From Candidatus Latescibacterota bacterium (GTDB lineage Bacteria > Latescibacterota > MVCY01): a DNA stretch of 19,355 nucleotides. Shown here piece by piece: positions 7,760-15,345 of this stretch. The stretch lies in contig DAOVPH010000006.1 of assembly GCA_030629295.1 (NCBI GenBank), positions 1 through 19,355 on the forward strand, given 5' to 3'. The notes under the pieces are model-generated. The model did not search any database, was not told where the DNA came from, and saw only the letters and a program-made list of their open reading frames with translations. Both the position numbers and the translations under genes were made by a program. The number at the start of each line of letters is the position of its first letter. Within the stretch, counting starts at the first letter, position 1.

Positions 7760-10444
7760 TCAATGAGCCTCTAACCAATTAGGTCCAACACCTACCTCCA
7801 CCTTGATCGGGACAGAAAGCTTCAGAGCCCTCTCCATTTCTCGAGTGATTAGTTCTTCGGCCTGTTGCAGCTCTGCCTTCGGCACCTCAAAGGCCAGCTC
7901 GTCGTGCACCTGGAGAATCATCTTCGTCTGCATCCCTGCTTGCTTTAACCGGCGATGGATATTTATCATTGCGATCTTAATCAGATCGGCGGCGCTACCT
8001 TGAATGGGAGTATTTACTGCAGTACGCTCGGCAAATTCCCTCACTCGATTGTTAGAGCTATTAATGTCAGGAAGATAACGCCTACGTCCTAACAGCGTAG
8101 TAACATAACCTTTCTCCTTAGCTTCTCGAATTGTCTGCTCAATATACTGCTTAACACCAGGATATACATGGAAATAGTTCTCAATGAACTCTTTGGCCTC
8201 CTGGACGGAAATATCCAACGCCTCTGACAGACCGTAGGGACTCATTCCGTACATAATGCCGAAGTTAATCACTTTAGCCTGTCGCCTCAGGTCAGGGGTG
8301 ACATATTCAGGGGTAAGACCAAAACTCAATGCCGCTGTACGCAGGTGGATGTCCTCATCGTTTTGGAAGGCCTCAATTAGATTGCGATCACCAGAGAGGT
8401 GAGCCATAATTCGAAGTTCAATTTGGGAGTAGTCGGCATCTAAGAACAGATATTGGCTGCCTGCGGTCACAAAGGCCCGGCGTATATCTCGGCCTATCTC
8501 TGTTCGTATCGGTATGTTCTGGAGATTGGGATCGCTGGAGGAGAGTCTGCCCGTGGCAGTGACAGTCTGGTTGAAACTAGTATGAATCCGCCCGGTTTCC
8601 GGGTTGATAAGCTTCGGCAGAGCATCTACATAGGTCGACTTGAGTTTAGCTAATTGTCTGTATTCAAGCAATTTCTGGGGAAGCTCATATTTATGGGCTA
8701 ACTCTTCCAAGACCCCCATATCGGTGGAGTAACCGGTCTTCGTCCTTTTACGGCTTGGCAGACTTAGCTTATCAAAAAGAATATGGCCTAATTGACGGGG
8801 AGAGTTGATATTAAACTCCTCTCCCGCCTCCTGGTAAATCTCGGCCGTCAGTCCGTTCAATCTCGCCTGCAACTCCTGGGACATTCGGTTCAAAAAGGCA
8901 ATGTCCACGGAAACTCCGTTAAGCTCCATCTGTCGGAGCACCTCCATTAAAGGGACTTCGACCTGCTGGAACAACTCCATCAATCCCAACTGAACCAGCT
9001 TTGGTTCAAATATCTCCTTTAGCCTCAAGGTGACATCGGCGTGTTCACAACAGTACTGGGTAGCTTTCTCAAGGGGCAGTTCAGCAAAGCTTTTCTGTTT
9101 CTGGCCCTTCCCTATCAGGTCGGTTAGGGAGTCTATCTTGTGATCCAGGTATTTAAGGCTAAGGTGATCAAGACTGTTTTGATGTGCAGAAGGGTCAAGC
9201 AGATAAGCAGCAACCATTGTGTCGAATACAAAGCCCCGCGGGGTTATCCCGTGGCGGATAAGCACAGCGGTATTGTATTTAATGTCCTGCCCATATTTTT
9301 CAATCTTCTCATCCTCCAGGAGAGGTCTCAACCGGGAAAAAGCCAGCTCTAAGGGAAGATTCTCTTTTGAGGTGTGGGCCACGGGAATATAAAAAGCTTG
9401 CTGGGGGATAAATGCCAAAGAGATACCCACCACAGATGCCTGCATAGGATTGGGACCAGTAGTTTCTAAGTTTATGACAAACTTCCCTTCGGATTTTATC
9501 CCCTCGATAAGCCTTTCCAGTCTCTCCATCGTGTTCGTTGTGGAATAGCTCACCTCTTCCCGTGCGGAGACAGGTGAAAGCTCCTTTGACAGCCGGTCAA
9601 ACTCCAGCTCCTTGAAAATCTCAATCAGTTTTTCGTTGTCAAAGCCTCGGAACTTGAATCTTTCCAGGTCAAGGTCAACAGGGACACCGGTGTCGATTAT
9701 TACTAATTCTTTTGACAGCCGGGCTTGCTGGGCGAAATCAATCAGGTTTCTCTTAAGCGCTGGTTTTGTCACCTTATCAGCATTTTCTAAGACGGCCTCC
9801 AAGCTGCCGAATTGTCGAATCATTGCGGCTGCAGTCTTCTGTCCCACCTTAGGCACGCCCGGAATGTTATCCGAGCTGTCCCCCATTAGAGCCAGGAAAT
9901 CTACCATCTCTTCTGGCCCCACCCCAAATTTTGCCCGCACTGCCTCCTGATCGATTAGCTCGAACTCGTCACCCCTTCTCTTCGGATTGAGCATTTTGAT
10001 CAACGGTGAGACAAGCTGGGTGAAGTCCTTGTCCCCGGTAACCAAGATTGCCTCTATTCCCTCTTGTGCTGCCTTGCAGGCAAGGGTACCGATGACATCA
10101 TCGGCTTCGACCCCCTCCCGCTCTATCACCGGCAGTCGCATCGCCTCGATGATCTGGTAGATGCGGGGAAGCTGTTCTTTCATATCCGAGGGCATCTTTT
10201 GGCGGGTCGCTTTGTAGGCAGGAAACTTGGCATGTCGAAAGGTGGGCTTGCCGGTGTCAAATGCCACCACAATGTACTCAGGTCTCTCCTCTCTCAGAAT
10301 CTCAAGCAGAGTATTGGTAAAGGCAAAGGGAGCAGAGGTATTCTCACCTTTGGAGTTAATAAGGGGATTTCTGACGAAAGCGAAATAAGAACGATAGGCC
10401 AAAGCCGACCCATCTATCAGAAAAAGACGATCTGGGGATGGCAT
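7760..10444 (-). CDS. polA: DNA polymerase I, proofreading site degenerate
   Basis: 894-residue family A polymerase for Okazaki-fragment processing and repair. The N-terminal 5'-3' nuclease (about 1-290) has LFLIDGSALAYRSYFA, EADDVIGTLA, TGDKDFTQLV and GDSSDNIPGVPKVGQKTA. The polymerase domain has motif A DADYSQIELR (Asp671), motif B RRQAKVINFGIMYG (Lys724, Phe728, Tyr732) and motif C QVHDEL (Asp848), all intact. The central 3'-5' exonuclease fold (about 320-480) is present, but its three motifs read NLE (Asn325 for Asp), KYN (Asn391 for Asp) and YCCEH (His468 for Asp), so all three metal-binding aspartates are gone and proofreading should be absent. That state is known in Taq and Bacillus Pol I. 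The ATG follows GGGAG. Its own promoter lies at 10484-10512; polA heads a polA-pspC-pgpA unit. Confidence 0.97.
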   Translation of the reverse strand: MPSPDRLFLIDGSALAYRSYFAFVRNPLINSKGENTSAPFAFTNTLLEILREERPEYIVVAFDTGKPTFRHAKFPAYKATRQKMPSDMKEQLPRIYQIIEAMRLPVIEREGVEADDVIGTLACKAAQEGIEAILVTGDKDFTQLVSPLIKMLNPKRRGDEFELIDQEAVRAKFGVGPEEMVDFLALMGDSSDNIPGVPKVGQKTAAAMIRQFGSLEAVLENADKVTKPALKRNLIDFAQQARLSKELVIIDTGVPVDLDLERFKFRGFDNEKLIEIFKELEFDRLSKELSPVSAREEVSYSTTNTMERLERLIEGIKSEGKFVINLETTGPNPMQASVVGISLAFIPQQAFYIPVAHTSKENLPLELAFSRLRPLLEDEKIEKYGQDIKYNTAVLIRHGITPRGFVFDTMVAAYLLDPSAHQNSLDHLSLKYLDHKIDSLTDLIGKGQKQKSFAELPLEKATQYCCEHADVTLRLKEIFEPKLVQLGLMELFQQVEVPLMEVLRQMELNGVSVDIAFLNRMSQELQARLNGLTAEIYQEAGEEFNINSPRQLGHILFDKLSLPSRKRTKTGYSTDMGVLEELAHKYELPQKLLEYRQLAKLKSTYVDALPKLINPETGRIHTSFNQTVTATGRLSSSDPNLQNIPIRTEIGRDIRRAFVTAGSQYLFLDADYSQIELRIMAHLSGDRNLIEAFQNDEDIHLRTAALSFGLTPEYVTPDLRRQAKVINFGIMYGMSPYGLSEALDISVQEAKEFIENYFHVYPGVKQYIEQTIREAKEKGYVTTLLGRRRYLPDINSSNNRVREFAERTAVNTPIQGSAADLIKIAMINIHRRLKQAGMQTKMILQVHDELAFEVPKAELQQAEELITREMERALKLSVPIKVEVGVGPNWLEAH

Positions 10445-10483
10445 TGAGTCTCCCTTCGCTACTGGATTTAACTAATAACATAA

Positions 10484-10512
10484 AGTATAATTATGGAGCT
10501 GCAAAAAGTCAA
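10484..10512 (-). promoter_or_regulatory. Promoter for polA
   Basis: On the minus strand TTGACT (10512-10507) and TATACT (10489-10484) are separated by exactly 17 bp, close to the sigma-70 consensus. Transcription would start near 10477, about 30 bases before the polA start codon. Confidence 0.7.
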
Positions 10513-10542
10513 GCCATTTTTATCTACTGCCCAAACCTTTCC

Positions 10543-10554
10543 GGTTTCGAGACC
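10543..10554. promoter_or_regulatory. Near-palindrome in the divergent intergenic region
   Basis: GGTTTCGAGACC is a 12-bp palindrome with one mismatch, lying between the polA promoter and the proposed deoR promoter. It could be a binding site for a dimeric regulator, but no second copy was found in the window. Apart from this and the promoters listed, 10445-10726 holds no gene that I can see. Confidence 0.2.
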
Positions 10555-10626
10555 GATAGCTAAAAAGCAAAACTATCCTTCTTTTACCCTACACAAAATT
10601 TCTCAGCCAATACAACAAAAAAGTTC

Positions 10627-10655
10627 TTGCTTCTCTGAAGAAGGTTCATTATTAT
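10627..10655 (+). promoter_or_regulatory. Candidate promoter for the deoR-headed locus
   Basis: TTGCTT (10627-10632) and TATTAT (10650-10655) are separated by 17 bp, a reasonable sigma-70 match. Transcription would begin near 10662, 65 bases before the deoR start. Confidence 0.45.
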
Positions 10656-10659
10656 GATT

Positions 10660-10683
10660 ATTGCATTCACAATCGAAAGCAAT
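10660..10683 (+). promoter_or_regulatory. Possible autoregulatory operator for DeoR
   Basis: ATTGC at 10660 and GCAAT at 10679 form an inverted repeat with centres 19 bp apart, enclosing CAATCGAAAG. It overlaps the expected transcription start of the locus. DeoR-family operators often carry TCGAAA-like cores and repress their own operon, so this is a plausible site, but the match is short. Confidence 0.25.
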
Positions 10684-10726
10684 AAAACAACCACTGCGCA
10701 CAATAGCCTAAGCGTGAGGGGATCTT

Positions 10727-11494
10727 GTGGGAATGGCATTTAACAACAGAAAAACATGCATCTTAGAGCGGGTGCGGAAGAACGAGAAGGTGACCGTGGC
10801 GGAACTTACCTCTCTGTTGAGAGTCTCTCAGGTGACAATTCGTCGTGATCTCCAACAATTGGAACAAGAAGGCCATGTAGTCAAAACCTATGGGGGAGCT
10901 GTGAGTACCGATAAAGTGGCCTTCGAGTTCTCGTTCCAGAAGAAACTCCAACGGAATATGTCGGAAAAGCAGCGCATCGGCCAGTGTGCAGCCGGATTGG
11001 TAAAGAATGGGGAAGCAATCTTTTTGGATAATGGCACCACTACGCTTCAAATCGCCTATAACCTGAAGATGCGCCGCAATATCAAGGTTGTCACCAACTC
11101 TTTATGTGTAGTGTATGCTCTGGAGTCGGCCGAGGGGGTTGAACTGATCCTTTTAGGTGGAATTGTCCGACGTGGCTGGAACGACCTGTATGGGCCAATC
11201 ACGGAGAAGGCTATTGCGGGACTCCATGTGGATAAAGCTTTTGTCGGCACAGAGGGCATCTCTCTCAAAGCTGGCTTCACCACAGCCGATCTTCGCACTG
11301 CCCGCTCCATCGAGATGGTGATCCGGTCGGCCAGAGAGGTAATCGTGGTAGCCGATCACACCAAGATCGATCAAGCGGCTTTCACCCGCTTTGCCTCCTT
11401 TGAAGATGTGGACATACTGGTAACCAGCCAGGGAATTGGAGAAAAAGAGAAAAGAGAGCTGAGACAGAGGGGATTGAAGGTAATTGTGGTTTGA
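10727..11494 (+). CDS. DeoR-family sugar-responsive transcriptional repressor
   Basis: 255 residues with the two-part DeoR layout. The N-terminal helix-turn-helix (about 20-56) reads VTVAELTSLLRVSQVTIRRD and then LQQLEQEGHVVKTYGGAV. The C-terminal DeoRC domain, an isomerase-like sugar-phosphate sensor, has the phosphate loop IFLDNGTTT (98-106), VVTNSL, LILLGGIVRRGW and DKAFVGTEGIS. Family members usually repress sugar-catabolic operons until a phosphorylated sugar binds. The next plus-strand gene is an alpha-mannosidase, so this is the likely local regulator, but the effector cannot be read from sequence. GTG at 10727 is chosen because it lies 5 bases after GAGGGG; ATG at 10733 is the alternative. 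Confidence 0.92.
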   Translation: MGMAFNNRKTCILERVRKNEKVTVAELTSLLRVSQVTIRRDLQQLEQEGHVVKTYGGAVSTDKVAFEFSFQKKLQRNMSEKQRIGQCAAGLVKNGEAIFLDNGTTTLQIAYNLKMRRNIKVVTNSLCVVYALESAEGVELILLGGIVRRGWNDLYGPITEKAIAGLHVDKAFVGTEGISLKAGFTTADLRTARSIEMVIRSAREVIVVADHTKIDQAAFTRFASFEDVDILVTSQGIGEKEKRELRQRGLKVIVV

Positions 11495-11647
11495 CACGCG
11501 TGTTTCACCTTGGTGGCTGACCCGTCAACTGGCATAGGCTGGATGTCTTATGATAGGTTCAAGGAGGTCGCGTAAACTGATCCAGATGCCTTCCATGGTG
11601 TTGCACTGGACTTCCCGGATGTCATTACCATCCTCACTCTGGGTTAA
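11495..11647 (+). pseudogene. Possible remnant reading frame between deoR and GH38
   Basis: Immediately after the deoR stop, and in its frame, the DNA reads as protein-like sequence (ending DRFKEVA) to a TAA at 11573, then continues TDPDAFHGVALDFPDVITI to a second TAA at 11645. The deoR protein already has a normal family C-terminus, so this is not a missing end of DeoR. It could be a leftover of a deleted gene. I do not recognise the family, and chance is not excluded. The stretch ends with the good ribosome-binding site AGGAGG (11652-11657) of the mannosidase. Confidence 0.25.
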
Positions 11648-11662
11648 TGTAGGAGGAACAAA

Positions 11663-14092
11663 ATGCACCAGGGTACGATTTATGTAATTCCTCAATCACA
11701 CATAGACGTGGCCTGGCTATGGAGATACGATCCGGAGACTATCCACAGATGCTGCAAGCCGACTTTTACCTTAGCCACAGATAATATGGACAGATATCCT
11801 GACTATACCTTCTCCCAGAGTCAGGTTCCCCTTTATACAGCCATAGAAGAGGCATATCCCGAGCTGTTTGCTAAGATAAAGCAATACATCGAGGATGGAC
11901 GTTGGGAGATTGTGGGCGGGATGTACGTGGAGTTTGAAGGGGGAGAACCCTGTGGCGAGTCTATCGTCCGTCAGTGCGTGATGGGAAAACGTTACTTTCA
12001 GAGGAAGTTTGGAGTGGAGGTGACAACGGGTTGGCAGGAGGATGCATGGTCCCATCCCTGGCAACTGCCTCAAATCTTGAAGAAGAGCGGAATACACTTC
12101 TACATGTTCAAGAGGGGAGAGAAAGGCCAGAGGCTATTTTGGTGGCAATCCCCCGATGGCTCGAGGGTTCTGGCATATAAACCCCTTCATGGAGATCCGT
12201 CTCCTTCCTGGAAGGAATTCCTCTGTAGCCAAAGTGCACGATACGGTGTAAAGGATGTGATGATTTTAGTCGGAAGCGGTGACCACGGGGGCGGCCCACA
12301 AGCAGAGGAGATAGAAACGGTGAAGCGATTTGCCGAGGAGGTATCCCCAGATATAAAGGTGCGGTTCAGCACGTGCAGCCATTTCGCAGAGACTCTGCTT
12401 GCCCAGAAAAGCGATTATCCTGTGCTTAACAACGAGCTTGGATTCGAGCTTGTCGGCGATCTGACAAACTGCGGGGAGATCAAGAAAAACAACCGCCGGT
12501 GTGAAAATCTCCTGCTCACCGCTGAAAAATTGTCCTCTATCGCCTATATGTATGATGCCCTTCCATCCCCCCAGGTTGAGCTGGAGGAGGCGTGGAAGAA
12601 ACTGCTGTTCAATCAGTTCCACGATATAATCGGTGGGAGTGGCATTCCACCTGTATGCAAGGATGCTCATAGATTTTATGAAATCGTTAAGGAGTCAGGG
12701 GAAAAGGTTCTCCAGAACTCGCTTTCTATTATCTCAAAGCATGTGGATACCCAGGGAGAAGGGACGCCCATAATTGTCATGAACCCAGTCTCTTGGAAGA
12801 GGAGCGGTTTGGTAGAAACAGAGCTTGCATTTGAAGAGGATCCCGAGGGGATCCAACTTCAAGATGGGAACGGAGAAGAGGTCCCTATTCAAATCCTCCG
12901 GAAATGGGAGAGGGATGGAAAACATCGCCTTAGATTCATCTTCATCGCTGAGGATGTCTCATCCTTGGGCTATGGGACCTACTACGCCGTGAAAAACCCA
13001 GGAAAAGCAGGAACTACCAATCAGCTTTCAGCCACGGAAGAGGAGATGGAAAATGCATTTTTCAGGGTGAAAGTGGATCCGGACTCCGGCTGTCTGAAAA
13101 GTATCTTCGACAAGCGCAATCTTCGTGAGGTCCTCGATGGCTCAAAAAGGGGCAATCTGCTCACTGCCCTTGAGGATCATGGGGATTCGGAGGGGAGGTT
13201 CGAAATAGGGAATGACGTCGTGGCGAAGCTCACCGGAAAATCGTGGGATATAGTCTCAGAGCCTTCTATAAAGCTTTGTGAGGCCGGCCCTGTCAGAGCC
13301 AAGATAAGGGTAAAGAAGCCATTCCAAAACTCCCTTTTTACTCAGGATGTCATTCTATATTCGAAGCTCCGGCGCGTAGATTTCGACCTTACGATAGATT
13401 GGCATGACACGCACAGGATGATCAAAGTCGCTTTTCCCCTTTCCCTAAGGGAACCTGAGGTGACCTATAATGTACCTTATGGGAGTATCGTTCGTCCAGC
13501 GGACGGGCTTGAGTATCCAGCGCAGAAATGGGTGGACCTTTCGTCTTCCGGGTATGGAGTGAGTCTGCTGAACAATGCCCGATACGCCCACGATGTAGAG
13601 GGAAACATCCTACGTATGAGTATTCTTCGAAGTCCAACCAAACCTGCTTACAACACGGATGAGGGGATTCACAGCCTGAGATACTCCATCTATCCCCATT
13701 CCGGAAGCTGGAAAGAAGCCAGCGTGATGCGAAGAGGATACGAGTTGAACATCCCTCTCATACCCGTTGTGAAGACTTCCCATGAAGGGGGACTTCCAGA
13801 TACTTTTTCGTTTATGAAGATAGAGCCAGATAACCTGATCCTCGAAGCCGTGAAGCGAGCGTTTGACAGCGAGTATCTGATCCTCAGGTTCTATGAAATC
13901 CATGGGAAGGATTGCATGGCTTTTCTTACGTTTTCGAAGGACGTAGAATCGGCCTATGAGACCGATCTTCTGGAAAATGATCTGCAGGAGGTAAAACTCC
14001 AGGGTAAGGTGCTGGAAGTCCCTGTGGGGGCCTACGAAATTAAAACCCTCAGGGTCAGGATTTCACAGTTTTGTGGCCAAAGGCACAGGTGA
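11663..14092 (+). CDS. GH38 alpha-mannosidase
   Basis: 809-residue glycoside hydrolase family 38 enzyme removing alpha-linked mannose from oligosaccharides. The N-terminal catalytic barrel has the zinc motif IPQSHIDVAWLWRYD (His13, Asp15), EIVGGMYVEFEGGEPCGESI, and the nucleophile segment WQEDAWSHPWQLPQI (Asp127). GSGDHGGGP follows at 205-212. The mid-domain motif KLLFNQFHDIIGGSGI supplies the last zinc histidine (His320), and C-terminal beta-sandwich domains follow. No signal peptide is seen, so it probably acts in the cytoplasm on imported glycans. AGGAGG lies 5 bases before the ATG. The final residues (ISQFCGQRHR) are read out of frame across a repeated tail sequence (14080-14138), suggesting the original C-terminus was replaced. 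The DeoR gene upstream is the likely regulator. Other alpha-glycoside specificities within GH38 are possible. Confidence 0.93.
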   Translation: MHQGTIYVIPQSHIDVAWLWRYDPETIHRCCKPTFTLATDNMDRYPDYTFSQSQVPLYTAIEEAYPELFAKIKQYIEDGRWEIVGGMYVEFEGGEPCGESIVRQCVMGKRYFQRKFGVEVTTGWQEDAWSHPWQLPQILKKSGIHFYMFKRGEKGQRLFWWQSPDGSRVLAYKPLHGDPSPSWKEFLCSQSARYGVKDVMILVGSGDHGGGPQAEEIETVKRFAEEVSPDIKVRFSTCSHFAETLLAQKSDYPVLNNELGFELVGDLTNCGEIKKNNRRCENLLLTAEKLSSIAYMYDALPSPQVELEEAWKKLLFNQFHDIIGGSGIPPVCKDAHRFYEIVKESGEKVLQNSLSIISKHVDTQGEGTPIIVMNPVSWKRSGLVETELAFEEDPEGIQLQDGNGEEVPIQILRKWERDGKHRLRFIFIAEDVSSLGYGTYYAVKNPGKAGTTNQLSATEEEMENAFFRVKVDPDSGCLKSIFDKRNLREVLDGSKRGNLLTALEDHGDSEGRFEIGNDVVAKLTGKSWDIVSEPSIKLCEAGPVRAKIRVKKPFQNSLFTQDVILYSKLRRVDFDLTIDWHDTHRMIKVAFPLSLREPEVTYNVPYGSIVRPADGLEYPAQKWVDLSSSGYGVSLLNNARYAHDVEGNILRMSILRSPTKPAYNTDEGIHSLRYSIYPHSGSWKEASVMRRGYELNIPLIPVVKTSHEGGLPDTFSFMKIEPDNLILEAVKRAFDSEYLILRFYEIHGKDCMAFLTFSKDVESAYETDLLENDLQEVKLQGKVLEVPVGAYEIKTLRVRISQFCGQRHR

Positions 14093-14138
14093 AAGGATAG
14101 TGGAGAAAGCCTTACAGTTATTATCTGAACTTAAAAAG
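14080..14138 (+). repeat. Tail repeat copy A after GH38
   Basis: This 59-bp stretch aligns without gaps to 15262-15320 at about 70 percent identity. In the frame ending at TGA 14139-14141 it reads TGERIVEKALQLLSELKK, which looks like the C-terminus of an unrecognised protein. It overlaps the last 13 bases of the GH38 gene in another frame. The changes relative to copy B mostly keep the first half of the peptide similar, as for a decayed coding sequence. Confidence 0.65.
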
Positions 14139-14158
14139 TGAGATTTTTTTGATTAAAA

Positions 14159-15247
14159 ATGGACCATATCGAAAGAGTATATAAAGCCATTCGACATGAA
14201 GAAGCAGATAAAGTCCCCAAAGGTGAGATTGGTCAAGGCGTGGACAAAAAATTGGTCAGAGAGTTGCTTGGGGAAGAGTGTGACCTTTCAGACAGCGAAC
14301 AAGCTCGTTTTCAGAACAAGAAGAAGGTCCTAGAGTTATTGAGTATGGATTTGGTAACTGTTGGACTGGATTACGTTGGCCCCCCTTCGGTTAAGCAGAT
14401 AGGGACAGATGAAGAGGGGCACAAGATTTATCGAGATAAGCTGTTGGGGAGGGAATATATCAGTGTCGGTTACGGGGCCAGTAAAAACATTAAGCCTGTT
14501 ATCTCTGATCCTAAAGAGGTTTATGATTTTCAATGGCCTTCTATAGAGCTATATTCTACTAAAACCATTGAAAAATGGAGGAAAGAAACAGACTATTTCC
14601 TTTTCCCCTGTGTTAGCGGTAGTTTTGAGGCCTCTTATGAGCTTAATAATTTTGATGACTTCATGCTTTGGTGCTACACCAATAAAGCTGAGGTTAAAGA
14701 ATGGACAAGAAAGATGACGGAATTCGGGGTTGTGCAGGCCAGAAAACTGGTAAAAGCGGGAGCTCATGCTATAGTAATTCCGGATGACCTGGCCTTTAAC
14801 TCCGGCACATTTATCCGCCCGGAACTGCTACGGGAATTCATCTTCCCCTTTCTGGAAGAGGAAGTCTATCAGATCAAAAAAATGGGCGTTCCGGTGTTCC
14901 TTCACTCAGATGGGGATATACGGAAGGTTCTGGATGATATAATAGCCATAGGTTTTGACGGCTGGCAAGCGGTTCAAGCTCCTATAGGATGGGGTTATGT
15001 CAAGTATATGGAGGAGATTAAAAGAAGATATGGTGATAAGCTTTGTCTTATGGGCAACGTTAATATTGACTTGTTGGGAAGGGGCACACCTGAGGAGATC
15101 AAAGAAGAAGTCAAACAAACCATAAGAATAGCTGCACCCGGTGGAGGCTTTATCCTCTCCAGCAGCAACGAATTGGGCAGAGAAACTTCTCCGGAAAATG
15201 CTTTAGCTATGTATCAAACGGCGGAGAGACACGGAAGATATTGCTGA
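14159..15247 (+). CDS. URO-D superfamily protein, not HemE
   Basis: 362-residue TIM-barrel protein of the uroporphyrinogen decarboxylase/methylcobamide methyltransferase superfamily. Visible segments: RVYKAIRHEEADKVPKGEIG at the N-terminus, VIPDDLAFNSGTFIRPEL, PVFLHSDGDI (245-254), LMGNVNIDLLGRGTPEEI and GGGFILSSSNELG (328-340). It lacks the RQAGR motif of true HemE. It also lacks the cysteines of the MtaA/MtbA zinc site: His249 is followed by Ser-Asp rather than x-Cys, and SSSNEL replaces the second Cys. So neither heme synthesis nor coenzyme-M-type methyl transfer is supported, and the substrate is unknown. Similar proteins are common in carbohydrate loci of uncultured bacteria. An in-frame TGA at 14150-14152 fixes the start, yet no Shine-Dalgarno precedes it. 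The gene looks more A+T-rich than its neighbours. Confidence 0.85.
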   Translation: MDHIERVYKAIRHEEADKVPKGEIGQGVDKKLVRELLGEECDLSDSEQARFQNKKKVLELLSMDLVTVGLDYVGPPSVKQIGTDEEGHKIYRDKLLGREYISVGYGASKNIKPVISDPKEVYDFQWPSIELYSTKTIEKWRKETDYFLFPCVSGSFEASYELNNFDDFMLWCYTNKAEVKEWTRKMTEFGVVQARKLVKAGAHAIVIPDDLAFNSGTFIRPELLREFIFPFLEEEVYQIKKMGVPVFLHSDGDIRKVLDDIIAIGFDGWQAVQAPIGWGYVKYMEEIKRRYGDKLCLMGNVNIDLLGRGTPEEIKEEVKQTIRIAAPGGGFILSSSNELGRETSPENALAMYQTAERHGRYC

Positions 15248-15261
15248 ATTCTGCTGTTCTT

Positions 15262-15320
15262 AAGGCACAAGCGAAAGGATAGCTGAGGAAACGGTGTGGT
15301 TATCATTTGAACTTAACAGA
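15262..15320 (+). repeat. Tail repeat copy B after the URO-D gene
   Basis: Second copy of the 59-bp element at 14080-14138. In the matching frame it reads TSERIAEETVWLSFELNRKR to a TAG at 15328-15330, with a stop just upstream (TAA, 15261-15263), so it is not expressed as a long protein. It fills the gap between the URO-D stop and the aldolase ribosome-binding site. The two copies lie at equivalent places, each following one gene of the cassette. Confidence 0.65.
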
Positions 15321-15345
15321 AAAAGGTAGAAAGGAGGCAAGAAAA

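Noticed and set aside
14159..15247. Annotation as uroporphyrinogen decarboxylase HemE
   Set aside because: The N-terminal RQAGR active-site motif is absent and the gene sits in a sugar locus with no heme genes, so only superfamily membership is supported.
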